A DNA stretch of 29,319 nt from Deltaproteobacteria bacterium (GTDB taxonomy: Bacteria; Desulfobacterota_B; Binatia; UBA9968). The stretch is from assembly GCA_005879255.1 (NCBI GenBank), contig VBKY01000139.1, positions 3,107 to 32,425 on the forward strand, in the 5' to 3' direction. Below, one piece after another: positions 9,231 to 17,896 of this stretch (the stretch's first letter is position 1; the number at the start of each line of letters is the position of its first letter). The notes beneath the pieces are model-generated. The model did no database searches and was not told the origin of the DNA. It worked only from the letters and a program-made list of their open reading frames with translations. Position numbers and translations under genes: made by a program.

Positions 9231-9728
9231 AGGCCCTAGCGCGATAAATTCCCCGCTCATCTCGGCCAGATTTTTCACAAATGTGTTTCTTGACAGTGGA
9301 CGTGGTCGTCGGTTCTCAATGAACTGTACCACCGGCGAGACAGTTGTAATTCCCCCTTCAATTGGACCTCCTCTGGCATAAAAGGTGCGTCAATATCGAT
9401 TTATTAGCTGCCCGTGAATTTCCCGGCTTTCAAACGGAAACATGTTCACGCGATTATGCTGGCCGAGGATCAAACGGCAAAGGGGCGTGTCGATGCAATC
9501 TTGCGGTGACAGCTGATTGATCGACGAGGGGCGTTGGCCGCTAGAAAACTCAGCCGGTGATCACGCGCGATACGGGACGGCAAGCCTCACGGTCAAATTG
9601 AAAGGATAGGACAAAATGAATCACCAATACTTTGTATTATCCGGGCGGTGACGGGCTGATAAAGCACGCAGGGCGCTAAAGAGATTTTCATATTTGCGAA
9701 GAACCAAATAAGAGGAGGAGAGAGTTTT
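9231..9728. other. Intergenic region with a weak sigma-54-like match
   Basis: This 498-bp gap before the VOC gene holds no recognisable gene. A TGGCATAAAAGGTGC string at 9374-9388 has the GG and GC pairs 12 bp apart as in -24/-12 promoters, with most other consensus bases matched, but it lies about 340 bp from the next start codon. TTGACA at 9291-9296 lacks a good -10 partner. A strong Shine-Dalgarno sequence (aggaggagag) ends the gap, 7 nt before the VOC start. Confidence 0.4.
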
Positions 9729-10193
9729 ATGGCAGCGAAAGTCAAATCAATTCCCGACGAATACCGCGGTGCCACGCCGTATTTATGTGTAAAGGGCGCG
9801 GCAACGGCAATCGATTTTTACAAGAACGCTTTCGGTGCGCGCGAGGTGATGCGCATAGCGATGGATGAGGGCAAGATCGGCCACGCTGAGCTCAGGGTTG
9901 GCGACGCGCCGTTCATGCTCGCGGACGAATTTCCGGAGATGAATTTTCGCAGTCCTCAATCGATTGGCGGGACACCGGTCAATGTTCTTATTTACGTCGA
10001 TGACGTCGACGCTCTGGTGAAACGAGCGGAATCTGCCGGAGCGAAAGTGTTGCGCCAGCCGGAAGACCAATTCTACGGCGATCGAATGGCGACGCTCGAA
10101 GACCCCTACGGCCATTCATGGTCGTTCGCTACACACATCGAGGATGTCTCTCCCGACGAAATGCGCAAACGCGCCGCGGCGCACCAGACCTAA
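9729..10193 (+). CDS. VOC (glyoxalase/bleomycin-resistance superfamily) protein, PhnB-like
   Basis: 154 aa with a strong AGGAGGAG Shine-Dalgarno sequence. Two beta-alpha-beta-beta-beta halves of the vicinal-oxygen-chelate fold are visible: ATPYLCVKGAATAIDFYKNAFGA at about 15-37 and NVLIYVDDVDALVKRAESAGAKV at about 85-107, closing with DRMATLEDPYGHSWSFATHIEDVS. This closing pattern, and GHAELRVGDAPFMLADE, are typical of the PhnB/YdcJ-type subgroup. These small cytosolic dimers have no agreed substrate; the metal ligands of true glyoxalase I are not evident. It is followed 87 bp later by ftsH on the same strand; the short gap contains two small hairpins (10201-10219 and 10226-10243). Confidence 0.85.
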   Translation: MAAKVKSIPDEYRGATPYLCVKGAATAIDFYKNAFGAREVMRIAMDEGKIGHAELRVGDAPFMLADEFPEMNFRSPQSIGGTPVNVLIYVDDVDALVKRAESAGAKVLRQPEDQFYGDRMATLEDPYGHSWSFATHIEDVSPDEMRKRAAAHQT

Positions 10194-10295
10194 CAGGCGT
10201 GCCGCTGGATGTGAGCGGCTTGGAAGCACGCTTGGGTTCGTGCCCCAACACATTGGTTCGAAAGCCGTCACGAAGGCTGATTGAGGAGGAATGGC

Positions 10296-12224
10296 ATGGA
10301 TAAATGGAAGCAGCAGTTATCGATTGGCTATTTCGTTGTCGCCTTGCTGATGCTGTTCCTGCTCCAATACTATTTTGCCGCACCGAAGGTAGAGACCATC
10401 GGCTACAGCGAATTCAAAGCGTTAGCTAAAAAGGGCCTGGTGACTAACCTGGTGATAAACGAGCAGACGATTCGCGGCGAGGTCAAACCCGAGGGGGTAA
10501 AGGAAGTTCTTTCGGCGGAACAACTCAAATCACGCGGCGAAGACAAGGAGGTTAAGAGCGCTCTGCCGTTTGTTACGGTAAGGATTGAGGATCCTGATCT
10601 GGTCAATGACTTGGAGGCGGCCGGTGTTCCTTTCAGAGGCGAGGTGGTTAGCCAGTGGCTGCCAACATTACTCTCGTGGGTGGTGCCGGTCGTGCTGTTT
10701 TTCTTGTTATGGAACTTTCTGTTCCGCAAAATGGGCGCCGCCGGCGGCAGCCTGATGCAAATCGGCAAGAGCAAAGCGAAAGTCTACATCGAGAAAAAAA
10801 CCGGAGTGACATTTGCCGACGTTGAAGGAATAGACGAGGCCGAGGAGGAGCTGGCTGAGGTCGTCGAGTTTTTGCGGACACCACAAAAATATCAGCGGCT
10901 CGGCGGTCGAATTCCCAAGGGGGTCTTGCTCATCGGTCCGCCGGGCACGGGAAAGACCTTGTTGGCGCGTGCCGTCGCCGGGGAGGCCGGCGTGCCGTTC
11001 TTCAGCATCTCCGGTTCTGATTTTGTCGAGATGTTCGTCGGCGTTGGAGCGGCGCGGGTTCGTGATCTGTTTGCTCAAGCGGTGCAGCATGCGCCGAGCA
11101 TTATATTCATCGACGAGCTCGACGCGCTCGGCAAAGCTCGCGGCATGAACATTCTATCGAGCCATGACGAGCGCGAGCAAACGCTCAATCAATTGCTCGC
11201 TGAGATGGACGGATTCGACCCGAATCAGGGCGTCATTATCATGGCCGCTACCAACCGGCCGGAAATTCTCGATGCAGCGCTGCTGCGCCCCGGAAGGTTC
11301 GATCGTCAAGTACTGGTTGACCGTCCCGACGTTAAAGGGCGGGAGCGGATTCTCAGACTCCATGCCAAAAAAATCAAATTGTCGCCGTCGGTCGACTTGG
11401 CCCAGATCGCCGCCAAGACTCCGGGATTCGTCGGCGCGGACCTCGCCAACATCATCAATGAAGCGGCTCTTCTGGCAGCGCGGCAAGGCAAGGATGCCGT
11501 GGAGACGACGGATTTCAACGAAGCTATCGAGCGTGTCATCGCCGGCCTGCAGAAAAAAAGCCGCGTGATACATCCTCACGAGAAAAAAACCGTGGCATAT
11601 CATGAAGCCGGCCACGCCCTGGTGGCAGAGCTGGTCCCGGGTACCGACCCGGTGAACAAGATTTCAATCATTCCTCGCGGTGTGGCGGCATTGGGTTATA
11701 CGCAGCAACTTCCCACCGAGGACCGCTACCTCATGACCCGCTCCGAGCTGTTGGCGCGCATCTATGTGCTCCTCGGCGGGCGGGTCGCCGAGGAAATGAT
11801 TTTCGGAGATGTTTCCACGGGTGCGCAGAACGACTTGCAAAAGGCCACAGAGATCGCGCGCACCATGGTGACGCAATTCGGCATGAGCGAGAGATTGGGA
11901 TTGGTCGCCCTCGAAGGTTCGCGTACCGCGCCGTTTCTACCCATGCCGACGCCGCCGCAAAAAGAGTACAGCGACGAGACTGCGCGAATGGTCGACGAAG
12001 AGATCAAGAAGATTTTAAACGACGCACACGTCAAGGTCCGTGACATTCTCGGTGTTCATCGCCAGGCGCTTGAGGAATTAGCCAAGTTGCTGTTGGAAAA
12101 AGAAGTGGTGGAGCGGCCCGAGTTGTTGGCGATCCTCAAAGTGAGAAGCATTGGCTCGTTGAAGGATAAGGACAAAAACCAACGGCGCGAGCAACCGCAC
12201 ATGCGGGATGATCGGCCGACGTGA
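10296..12224 (+). CDS. ftsH: ATP-dependent zinc metalloprotease FtsH
   Basis: 642 aa from ATG 10296, preceded by GAGGAGG; an in-frame TTG 15 bp upstream lies in the Shine-Dalgarno sequence itself and is rejected. Membrane-anchored AAA+ protease. TM1 spans about 10-28, an extracytoplasmic domain about 29-120, and TM2 about 121-143. The AAA module carries Walker A GPPGTGKT (214-221), pore-loop MFVGVG (246-251), Walker [11 protein letters not shown] and the second region of homology [22 protein letters not shown]. The M41 peptidase has HEAGH (436-440) with the downstream Asp in STGAQNDLQ as third zinc ligand. It degrades misfolded membrane proteins and selected regulators. All catalytic residues are present. 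It carries [10 protein letters not shown] where most FtsH proteins have EIDAVGRxRG, suggesting a divergent paralog rather than the housekeeping copy; that is inference. Confidence 0.95.
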   Translation: MDKWKQQLSIGYFVVALLMLFLLQYYFAAPKVETIGYSEFKALAKKGLVTNLVINEQTIRGEVKPEGVKEVLSAEQLKSRGEDKEVKSALPFVTVRIEDPDLVNDLEAAGVPFRGEVVSQWLPTLLSWVVPVVLFFLLWNFLFRKMGAAGGSLMQIGKSKAKVYIEKKTGVTFADVEGIDEAEEELAEVVEFLRTPQKYQRLGGRIPKGVLLIGPPGTGKTLLARAVAGEAGVPFFSISGSDFVEMFVGVGAARVRDLFAQAVQHAPSIIFIDELDALGKARGMNILSSHDEREQTLNQLLAEMDGFDPNQGVIIMAATNRPEILDAALLRPGRFDRQVLVDRPDVKGRERILRLHAKKIKLSPSVDLAQIAAKTPGFVGADLANIINEAALLAARQGKDAVETTDFNEAIERVIAGLQKKSRVIHPHEKKTVAYHEAGHALVAELVPGTDPVNKISIIPRGVAALGYTQQLPTEDRYLMTRSELLARIYVLLGGRVAEEMIFGDVSTGAQNDLQKATEIARTMVTQFGMSERLGLVALEGSRTAPFLPMPTPPQKEYSDETARMVDEEIKKILNDAHVKVRDILGVHRQALEELAKLLLEKEVVERPELLAILKVRSIGSLKDKDKNQRREQPHMRDDRPT

Positions 12225-12437
12225 GCTGGCCTGCCGCTTGAACTGATCGAGAGATTTTTATTTTGAAATGCCGCTTCGGAGCGTTTCAGCCGCAAGGCTG
12301 CGAGCCAGCCATTGCCACGTTGCGAAGGTGCGATTCAATTTTGTCTTTGCTACTTGCTTCGTCTGATTTCTTCTTCCCTCGCTGAAAGATTAGGCGGCCG
12401 CCCGCATAGTCATCGCGGCGCCTGAGTGAATCACCAG

Positions 12438-12484
12438 CTTGCAATCTGCAAGCCGGAAATCCCTGCCATTTTGCAATTTGCAAG
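12438..12484 (+). promoter_or_regulatory. Paired dyad sites, candidate enhancer for the kdp operon
   Basis: CTTGCAATCTGCAAG (12438-12452) and TTTGCAATTTGCAAG (12470-12484) differ at two of 15 positions. Each is an inverted repeat (TTGCA-N3-TGCAA). They are 32 bp apart centre to centre, about three helical turns, so they lie on the same DNA face. Their centres fall about 117 and 85 bp upstream of the start predicted from the -24/-12 promoter, the usual placement of upstream activator sites for NtrC-family proteins. The likely binder is the NtrC-type regulator encoded at 21566-22939 (inference). Confidence 0.62.
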
Positions 12485-12535
12485 GCGCTGGCCAAGGGCC
12501 TCTTAAGAAACACAAGCATTTCAATCCGGTAACGC

Positions 12536-12551
12536 CGGCACAACGCTTGCG
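12536..12551 (+). promoter_or_regulatory. Sigma-54 (-24/-12) promoter of the kdp operon
   Basis: CGGCACAACGCTTGCG matches the RpoN consensus TGGCAC-N5-TTGC at every core base except the first T. GG (12537-12538) and GC (12549-12550) have the required 12-bp offset. The predicted transcription start is near 12562, leaving a 21-nt leader with a GGGAG Shine-Dalgarno sequence before the ATG at 12583. Confidence 0.65.
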
Positions 12552-12582
12552 CTAAGGCAAATCTATCGTAGGGAGCATTTAT

Positions 12583-12666
12583 ATGGCTGATCTTATGTTT
12601 ATTCTCATTACCGTAGTCTTCTTTGTAGTTGCGACGGTTTACGTCTGGGCATGTGATCGTCTGTAG
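12583..12666 (+). CDS. 27-residue single-span membrane protein leading the kdp operon
   Basis: ATG at 12583, TAG at 12664-12666. After MADL comes one hydrophobic segment of about 18 residues (MFILITVVFFVVATVYVW), ending in the polar tail ACDRL. GGGAG about 8 nt upstream serves as Shine-Dalgarno sequence. The stop codon runs directly into the AGGGGG that serves kdpF, so translation of the two is probably coupled. Similar tiny one-helix proteins ending in a C-(D/E)-R-L type tail, to my recollection, sit before kdpF in other bacteria, but I cannot confirm this here. By position it may be an accessory or assembly peptide of the Kdp pump. No biochemical function is claimed. Confidence 0.7.
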   Translation: MADLMFILITVVFFVVATVYVWACDRL

Positions 12667-12675
12667 GGGGTAATC

Positions 12676-12765
12676 GTGGGCTTGGAATATCTCATTGGAT
12701 TGATCGTTTCGTTTCTCATCCTTGGTTACTTGCTCTACGCGCTTCTATGGCCGGAGAAATTTTAA
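12676..12765 (+). CDS. kdpF: K+-transporting ATPase small subunit KdpF
   Basis: 29 aa from GTG 12676 with AGGGGG 5 nt upstream. It is a single hydrophobic helix (YLIGLIVSFLILGYLLYALL) ending WPEKF. The GLIVSFLILGYLLYALLWPEKF pattern is the classic KdpF signature (L-x-Y-L-x-x-A-L-x-x-P-E-x-F). KdpF stabilises the KdpABC complex in the inner membrane. kdpA starts 88 bp downstream. Confidence 0.9.
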   Translation: MGLEYLIGLIVSFLILGYLLYALLWPEKF

Positions 12766-12853
12766 GATCGGGAGCAGCGTAGAGATGAGGAACTTTGCAG
12801 CTTCGCGAGATTTCTCGGACTAGTTTTTCAGGACTGCGAAGTCAGGAGAAGTT

Positions 12854-14575
12854 ATGACCTTAAATGGATGGATTCAAATTTTGCTCTACATAGCGGTTAT
12901 TTTCGCCGTAACGAAGCCGCTTGGCAACTACATGTATCGTGTATTCGAGGGGGACCGGCAACCTTTGCCGCGCCTCTTCGGAGCGATCGAGCGGTTGCTC
13001 TACAAGCTTTGCGGCGTTGATCCAAAACAGCACCAAGATTGGAAGCAGTACACCGTAGCGATGCTGGTTTTCAGCGCGATTACTTTGCTGGTGACCTACG
13101 GCATCGAACGCCTGCAACATGTTCTGCCGCTCAACCCGCAAAATTTTCCACCGGTCGCGCCAGACTTGGCGTTTAACACGGCGGTGAGTTTTACAACCAA
13201 CACCAACTGGCAGGCTTACACCGGCGAATCGACGATGAGCTACCTGACGCAGATGGCGGGTCTCGCCTGGCATAATTTCATGTCGGCTGCTATCGGCATC
13301 GGCATAGCGCTCGCGTTGGCACGCGGCATCACCTATCGCTTACAGGCCGGCGCGGCCAAGACCCTAGGCAATTTCTGGGTCGATCTCGTGCGCGCCACCG
13401 TCTACGTCTTGATTCCTCTCTCTATCCCGATCGCATTGCTGCTGGTCTCCCAGGGAGTCATTCAGAACTTTTCGTCATATGTCGAAATAACGACGCTGGA
13501 GGGCGTCAAGCAAACCCTGGCGATGGGGCCGGTAGCCTCGCAAGAAATTATCAAGGAACTTGGCACCAATGGCGGCGGATTTTTTAACGCCAACAGTGCC
13601 CATCCGTTTGAAAGCCCTACTCCGCTGACGAACTTCGTCGAGATGCTGCTGATTTTTTCCATTCCCGCGGCGATGACCTATACGTACGGACGGATGGCGC
13701 GGGACCAGAAGCAGGGACGGGTGCTGTTCGCCGCGATGGCGCTCATTTTCGTTGTCGGTGTGTGGGTTGCGTACTCCAGCGAAGCGCAAGGCAATCCGGT
13801 TATGCGTGGTATGGCGGTGGATCAAGGCGCCGGCAATTGGGAGGGCAAAGAAACCCGCTTCGGTATCGCCAACTCCGCACTGTTTGCCACCGTCACCACC
13901 GCAACGTCCTGCGGCGCGGTCAATTCGATGCATGATAGTTTCACCCCGCTCGGCGGGCTTGTGCCTCTCGCCAACATTCAGCTCGGCGAACTGGTCTTCG
14001 GCGGTGTAGGCGCGGGGCTCTACGCCATGCTGATTTACGTCATTCTGTCAGTTTTCATAGCGGGGCTGATGGTCGGCCGCACGCCGGAATATCTCGGTAA
14101 AAAGATCGAATCCCGGGAGATCAAGCTCTCGATGCTCTACGTGCTGATCTTCCCGCTGCTAATTCTTTATTACGCCGGCTGGTCGCTGATCGCGCCGTAC
14201 GGTGTGTCATCTCTAAACAACGCCGGCCCGCACGGGCTCAGTGAAATTCTCTACGCCTACAGCAGTGCCGCCGGCAACAATGGTTCCGCCTTCGCCGGCC
14301 TGAACGCCAACACCCTCTGGTACAACGTGAGTCTCGGCTTAACGATGCTCGCGGGACGTTTTTTGATGATCGTGCCCGCGATGGCGGTGGCTGGCTCGTT
14401 GGTCGGTAAAAAATCCGTGCCGGAAAGTTTGGGCACTTTCCCGACCAACGGATCGCTTTTCGTCGTGCTGCTGGTCGGCGTCATTATTATCGTCGGCGCG
14501 TTAACGTTTTTCCCCGCGCTTTCCCTCGGTCCTATCGTCGAGCAGTTCTTAGCTCAGGCAGGAAAGGTTTACTAA
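12854..14575 (+). CDS. kdpA: K+-transporting ATPase potassium-binding subunit KdpA
   Basis: 573 aa, preceded by AGGAGAAG. A polytopic inner-membrane subunit of the SKT/Trk-like superfamily that selects and takes up K+. Four pore-loop regions are visible: [13 protein letters not shown] (about 112-124), [18 protein letters not shown] (about 235-252), [15 protein letters not shown] (about 353-367) and [11 protein letters not shown] (about 474-484). All carry the glycine filter residues expected for KdpA. It begins [24 protein letters not shown], the usual N-terminus. It is the third gene of the operon, and the stop codon is one base before the kdpB ATG. Confidence 0.97.
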   Translation: MTLNGWIQILLYIAVIFAVTKPLGNYMYRVFEGDRQPLPRLFGAIERLLYKLCGVDPKQHQDWKQYTVAMLVFSAITLLVTYGIERLQHVLPLNPQNFPPVAPDLAFNTAVSFTTNTNWQAYTGESTMSYLTQMAGLAWHNFMSAAIGIGIALALARGITYRLQAGAAKTLGNFWVDLVRATVYVLIPLSIPIALLLVSQGVIQNFSSYVEITTLEGVKQTLAMGPVASQEIIKELGTNGGGFFNANSAHPFESPTPLTNFVEMLLIFSIPAAMTYTYGRMARDQKQGRVLFAAMALIFVVGVWVAYSSEAQGNPVMRGMAVDQGAGNWEGKETRFGIANSALFATVTTATSCGAVNSMHDSFTPLGGLVPLANIQLGELVFGGVGAGLYAMLIYVILSVFIAGLMVGRTPEYLGKKIESREIKLSMLYVLIFPLLILYYAGWSLIAPYGVSSLNNAGPHGLSEILYAYSSAAGNNGSAFAGLNANTLWYNVSLGLTMLAGRFLMIVPAMAVAGSLVGKKSVPESLGTFPTNGSLFVVLLVGVIIIVGALTFFPALSLGPIVEQFLAQAGKVY

Positions 14576-14576
14576 C

Positions 14577-16634
14577 ATGTCAGATACTCGCTTGAAGGAA
14601 CGTTCCTTGTTCGATCCGGAAATTATGCGGCCGGCGATTTGGGAGAGCTTTCGCAAACTCGCACCGCAGCACGTGATCAAAAATCCGGTCATGTTCGTGG
14701 TCGAGATTGGCAGCGTGCTCACGACTTTGATTTTGCTTCGCGACTTGATCGCTCCGACGGCGGGATCGCAGCCGCTTTGGTTCACGTTCAATGTCAGTTT
14801 CTGGTTGTGGTTCACGGTGGTCTTCGCCAACTTCGCCGAAGCGGTCGCCGAAGGACGCGGTAAGGCCCAGGCGGCGACGCTGCGCAAAATGCGTAAGGAG
14901 ACTAACGCGCGGCGCTTGGTCAATGGCCATCGGGAAGAAGTCGTGCCAGCATCGGCGCTCCGCAAAGGCGACACCGTCGTCGTCGAAGCCGGCGAAATTA
15001 TCCCCGGCGACGGCGACGTGATCCAAGGCATCGCCTCCGTCGATGAATCTGCGATCACCGGGGAGTCGGCGCCGGTCATTCGTGAAAGCGGCGGCGATCG
15101 TTCGGCTGTGACCGGCGGCACAAAAGTTCTGTCCGACCGCATCGTCGTGCGCATCACGGCGAGCCCGGGCGAGTCTTTTCTCGATCGCATGATCGCTCTG
15201 GTCGAAGGAGCAGAGCGGCAAAAGACGCCCAACGAAATCGCCCTCAATATATTACTCGCCGGTCTTACGCTGATTTTTCTGTTCGCTTGCGTGACGCTCG
15301 TGCCCATGGCGATTTACTCCGGTATGGCTACGGTTTCGATAACCGTGATTGTAGCGTTGCTCGTTTGTTTGATTCCAACGACGATCGGCGGATTACTCTC
15401 CGCCATCGGCATCGCCGGCATCGATCGTTTACTCAGAAAGAACGTTCTCGCGATGAGTGGGCGCGCCGTCGAAGCGGCAGGCGATGTCGACACGTTGCTC
15501 TTGGACAAGACTGGAACCATTACGCTCGGCAATCGCATGGCGACCGAATTTATCCCCATTGACGGCGTCGGACCGGAAGCTCTCGCGGATGCAGCCCAGC
15601 TCGCGAGTCTCGCTGATGAAACGCCTGAAGGGCGTTCCATCGTTGTGCTAGCGAAAGAAAAATACGGACTACGCGGCCGCGACGTGCAAGGCATCGGCGC
15701 GAAATTTATTCCGTTTAGCGCGCAAACGCGGATGAGCGGCTGCGATCTCGACGGACGCGAGATCCGCAAAGGCGCCGTCGACACGATTATCAACTACGTT
15801 GGCGAGTTGGGCGGTACGGTGAGCTCGCAGATCGAAGGAATGACCCACGGCATCGCCGATTCCGGCGGCACGCCGCTGGTTGTTTCCGAGGGCAACAAGA
15901 TTCTCGGCGTTATTCATCTTAAGGACGTCGTCAAAGGCGGCATCAGTGAACGCTTCGATCGCTTCCGTGCCATGGGGATTCGTACGGTGATGATTACCGG
16001 CGACAATCCGCGCACTGCGGCGGCGATCGCGCGCGAAGCGGGTGTTGACGATTTCCTCGCGGAAGCAACGCCCGAAGCAAAAATGCGGCTTATCAAAGAA
16101 GAACAGGCCAAAGGTAAGTTGGTCGCGATGACCGGCGACGGAACCAACGATGCACCCGCCTTGGCGCAGGCGGACGTGGGCGTCGCCATGAACACCGGAA
16201 CGCAGGCAGCCAAAGAAGCCGGCAACATGGTCGATTTGGATTCCAATCCGACCAAGCTTCTGGAAGTCGTCGAGATCGGCAAACAGATGCTGATGACCCG
16301 CGGGGTGCTGACAACGTTTTCCATTGCCAACGATGTCGCCAAGTATTTTGCCATCATTCCCGCGATGTTTATGGGTGTCTATCCGGAAATCGCGCCACTA
16401 AACATTATGCACCTAGCGTCACCGCAGAGCGCGATTCTTTCGGCGGTAATCTTCAACGCGATCATCATCATCTTGCTAATTCCATTGGCCTTGCGCGGCG
16501 TACAGTATCGTCCCATTGGCGCCGGGTCGCTGCTGGCGCGATCTCTCTTGATCTACGGCGTCGGTGGAGTCGTCGCCCCTTTCATCGGTATCAAACTGAT
16601 CGATCTGGTTTTAGAAACCATCGGACTTGTCTAG
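14577..16634 (+). CDS. kdpB: K+-transporting P-type ATPase subunit KdpB
   Basis: 685 aa. P-type ATPase that energises K+ uptake through KdpA. Phosphorylated Asp310 lies in DKTGT. The A-domain has TGES (161-164), whose Ser is the inhibitory phosphorylation site in E. coli KdpB. The P-domain has [20 protein letters not shown] and [21 protein letters not shown], and the N-domain has the KGAVD loop. The TM segment with [17 protein letters not shown] is typical of KdpB, as is the end, with [27 protein letters not shown]. It starts 1 bp after the kdpA stop, with a GGAAAGG Shine-Dalgarno sequence inside kdpA, so translation is probably coupled. Confidence 0.97.
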   Translation: MSDTRLKERSLFDPEIMRPAIWESFRKLAPQHVIKNPVMFVVEIGSVLTTLILLRDLIAPTAGSQPLWFTFNVSFWLWFTVVFANFAEAVAEGRGKAQAATLRKMRKETNARRLVNGHREEVVPASALRKGDTVVVEAGEIIPGDGDVIQGIASVDESAITGESAPVIRESGGDRSAVTGGTKVLSDRIVVRITASPGESFLDRMIALVEGAERQKTPNEIALNILLAGLTLIFLFACVTLVPMAIYSGMATVSITVIVALLVCLIPTTIGGLLSAIGIAGIDRLLRKNVLAMSGRAVEAAGDVDTLLLDKTGTITLGNRMATEFIPIDGVGPEALADAAQLASLADETPEGRSIVVLAKEKYGLRGRDVQGIGAKFIPFSAQTRMSGCDLDGREIRKGAVDTIINYVGELGGTVSSQIEGMTHGIADSGGTPLVVSEGNKILGVIHLKDVVKGGISERFDRFRAMGIRTVMITGDNPRTAAAIAREAGVDDFLAEATPEAKMRLIKEEQAKGKLVAMTGDGTNDAPALAQADVGVAMNTGTQAAKEAGNMVDLDSNPTKLLEVVEIGKQMLMTRGVLTTFSIANDVAKYFAIIPAMFMGVYPEIAPLNIMHLASPQSAILSAVIFNAIIIILLIPLALRGVQYRPIGAGSLLARSLLIYGVGGVVAPFIGIKLIDLVLETIGLV

Positions 16635-16643
16635 GAGCCCATC

Positions 16644-17321
16644 ATGAAAACGCTTGCTATCGCTATACGTGCGACCATCGTCACTCTTGTTTTAACTGGA
16701 CTGCTTTATCCCTTCGTGATCACCGGACTCGCTCAAGTGCTCCTCCCCTGGCGAGCCAACGGCAGCCTGGTGACGGATGAGAAGGGACAAGTCGTCGGCT
16801 CCGAGTTGATCGCGCAGGGATTTGCCAACGCGGCCTATTTTCAGCCCCGGCCATCGGCGGCAGGCGAGAAGGGCTATGACGCGACGTCCTCGGGTGGCTC
16901 CAACCTTGGCCCGACCTCGAAGAAGCTGCAGGACCGTATCAATGATGATCTCAAGCGGCTCAAACGAGAGAATCCACAAGCCACCGGAGCCGTTCCCGCC
17001 GAACTAGTTACCGCATCGGCGAGCGGTCTGGACCCGCATCTTTCACCCGACTCGATGCTCTGGCAAGTGCCGCGGGTTGCCATGGCACGCGGTGTGTCTT
17101 CGGAGCGAGTGAAAGCCGTAGTGGAGTCTTCAGTCGAGGGAAGAACATTGGGAATTCTTGGCGAGCCCAGGGTCAATGTGCTCCTGGTTAACTTGGCGCT
17201 CGACCGGCAGTTCGGCCGGCCAGCTCCCCTTCCGCCCGCTGCGGAAAAGAAAGATGCCAGGGATGCGAGCAAAGACAGTGCAGCCAACGCTCAGGCTGCG
17301 CCTCTGGCTGAGAAACCCTAA
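16644..17321 (+). CDS. kdpC: K+-transporting ATPase subunit KdpC
   Basis: 225 aa. One N-terminal membrane helix (about 7-31) is followed by a periplasmic domain. Family signatures are visible: GSELIAQGFANAAYFQPRPSAAG, GGSNLGPTSKKL, VTASASGLDPHLSPDSMLWQVPRVA and VNVLLVNLALD. KdpC is an essential partner of KdpA/KdpB in the pump. The conserved part ends at about residue 193; an Ala/Lys/Asp-rich tail of about 30 residues (from PAPLPPAAEK) extends beyond the usual family length of about 190. It starts 9 bp after the kdpB stop with AGGAG upstream. Confidence 0.95.
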   Translation: MKTLAIAIRATIVTLVLTGLLYPFVITGLAQVLLPWRANGSLVTDEKGQVVGSELIAQGFANAAYFQPRPSAAGEKGYDATSSGGSNLGPTSKKLQDRINDDLKRLKRENPQATGAVPAELVTASASGLDPHLSPDSMLWQVPRVAMARGVSSERVKAVVESSVEGRTLGILGEPRVNVLLVNLALDRQFGRPAPLPPAAEKKDARDASKDSAANAQAAPLAEKP

Positions 17322-17347
17322 CTCGAGAAAACCAGGAGAGCCGTTCC

Positions 17348-17782
17348 ATGAAGAAAATCGAAGCGGTCATCCAACCGTTCAAGCTTGATGAAATCAGAGA
17401 GGCCTTGGCGAAGGAAAAGCTGCCGCGGATAAGCATCTTCGAAATCAAAGGAGCCGGCAGCCAGCAAGGCAAAGTGAAGCAGTACCGCGGCGCCCGTTAC
17501 ATCGAAGATTCGGCCGACGTGAAGATCGAGATCGTCGTCGACGACGATGACGCCGAGCCGTTGGCCGCGATGATTGCCACCATTCTCCGTAGCGGCGATC
17601 TCTGTGACGGCGAGGTTATTATCACACCAGTGGAACGGGTGTTGCGCGTGCGCGTCGGGCAACGCGACTATAGCGGATCGACGTGGCAACACGATGTCGC
17701 TCCTTCGGATCTGATGCGAAACAGGACAACTCTGAAAACGTATCTGAAGACCCCCAGGAGGAAGTTTCATGAAGCAGATTGA
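17348..17782 (+). CDS. Divergent PII-family signalling protein in the kdp operon
   Basis: 144 aa, Shine-Dalgarno AGGAG. The ferredoxin-like PII fold is plain: MKKIEAVIQPFKLDEIREAL at the start, KGAGSQQG (Q39 kept), T-loop QYRGARY with Tyr at 46 and 51, VKIEIVV, and the C-loop ERVLRVRVGQR (Arg 100 and 102). Against E. coli GlnB the T-loop is one residue shorter. The 2-oxoglutarate-contacting K58 is replaced by D57. In the B-loop K85, G87 and K90 become D84, C86 and E89, which should alter ATP-phosphate and 2-oxoglutarate binding. After about residue 106 comes an unusual basic tail of nearly 40 residues. Canonical PII proteins sense ATP/ADP and 2-oxoglutarate and gate ammonium transport; the position after kdpC suggests a role at the Kdp pump or its signalling genes. 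Ligand and partner are unknown. Confidence 0.85.
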   Translation: MKKIEAVIQPFKLDEIREALAKEKLPRISIFEIKGAGSQQGKVKQYRGARYIEDSADVKIEIVVDDDDAEPLAAMIATILRSGDLCDGEVIITPVERVLRVRVGQRDYSGSTWQHDVAPSDLMRNRTTLKTYLKTPRRKFHEAD

Positions 17783-17855
17783 AGCGATTATTAAGGGATT
17801 CAAAGTTGACGAAGTTAGGGATGCCTTGGCGAGGATTGGGCGGGATTGTGATTAG
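17769..17855 (+). pseudogene. Truncated second PII gene (first 28 codons only)
   Basis: ATG at 17769, stop TAG at 17853-17855, overlapping the end of the preceding PII gene by 14 bp. The translation begins MKQIEAIIKGFKVDEVRDAL, then ARIG and RDCD. The first 24 residues are a standard GlnB/GlnK N-terminus (beta-1 and helix 1), after which similarity stops at once. It has a strong AGGAGG Shine-Dalgarno sequence. No further PII sequence is found before the kdpD-like gene in any frame, so the rest of the gene was probably lost by deletion. It could still be translated as a small peptide, but a function is unlikely. Confidence 0.72.
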
Positions 17856-17861
17856 CGGAGA

Positions 17862-17890
17862 AAGTCAAAATTCTCGACCCTTGATATAAT
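17862..17890 (+). promoter_or_regulatory. Candidate internal promoter giving a leaderless kdpD mRNA
   Basis: A perfect TATAAT (17885-17890) lies exactly 6 bp before the ATG at 17897, with AAGTCA (17862-17867, 3/6 match to TTGACA) 17 bp upstream. The predicted start falls on the A of the ATG, and no Shine-Dalgarno sequence precedes this ATG. This geometry fits a leaderless transcript, giving the sensor genes sigma-70 expression independent of the operon promoter (inference). Confidence 0.45.
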
Positions 17891-17896
17891 TTGAAA

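Larger units (their letters stand above)
12225..12582. other. Regulatory region between ftsH and the kdp operon
   Basis: This 358-bp gap has no convincing gene. It contains, in order: two small adjacent hairpins (12264-12288, and 12288-12299 with a GCAA loop) without a following T-run; paired 15-bp dyads at 12438-12452 and 12470-12484; and a sigma-54-type promoter at 12536-12551 only about 21 bp upstream of the first small gene of the operon. The predicted leader is too short for a riboswitch. Confidence 0.6.

Noticed and set aside
12264..12299. Intrinsic terminator after ftsH
   Set aside because: Two small hairpins are present, but no T-run follows on the plus strand.
12286..12543. 85-codon minus-strand frame upstream of kdp
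   Set aside because: It lies over the promoter and dyads, has no motif or Shine-Dalgarno sequence, and its composition looks non-coding.
12225..12582. c-di-AMP or K+ riboswitch before kdp
   Set aside because: No matching conserved core was recognised, and the -24/-12 promoter leaves only a 21-nt leader.
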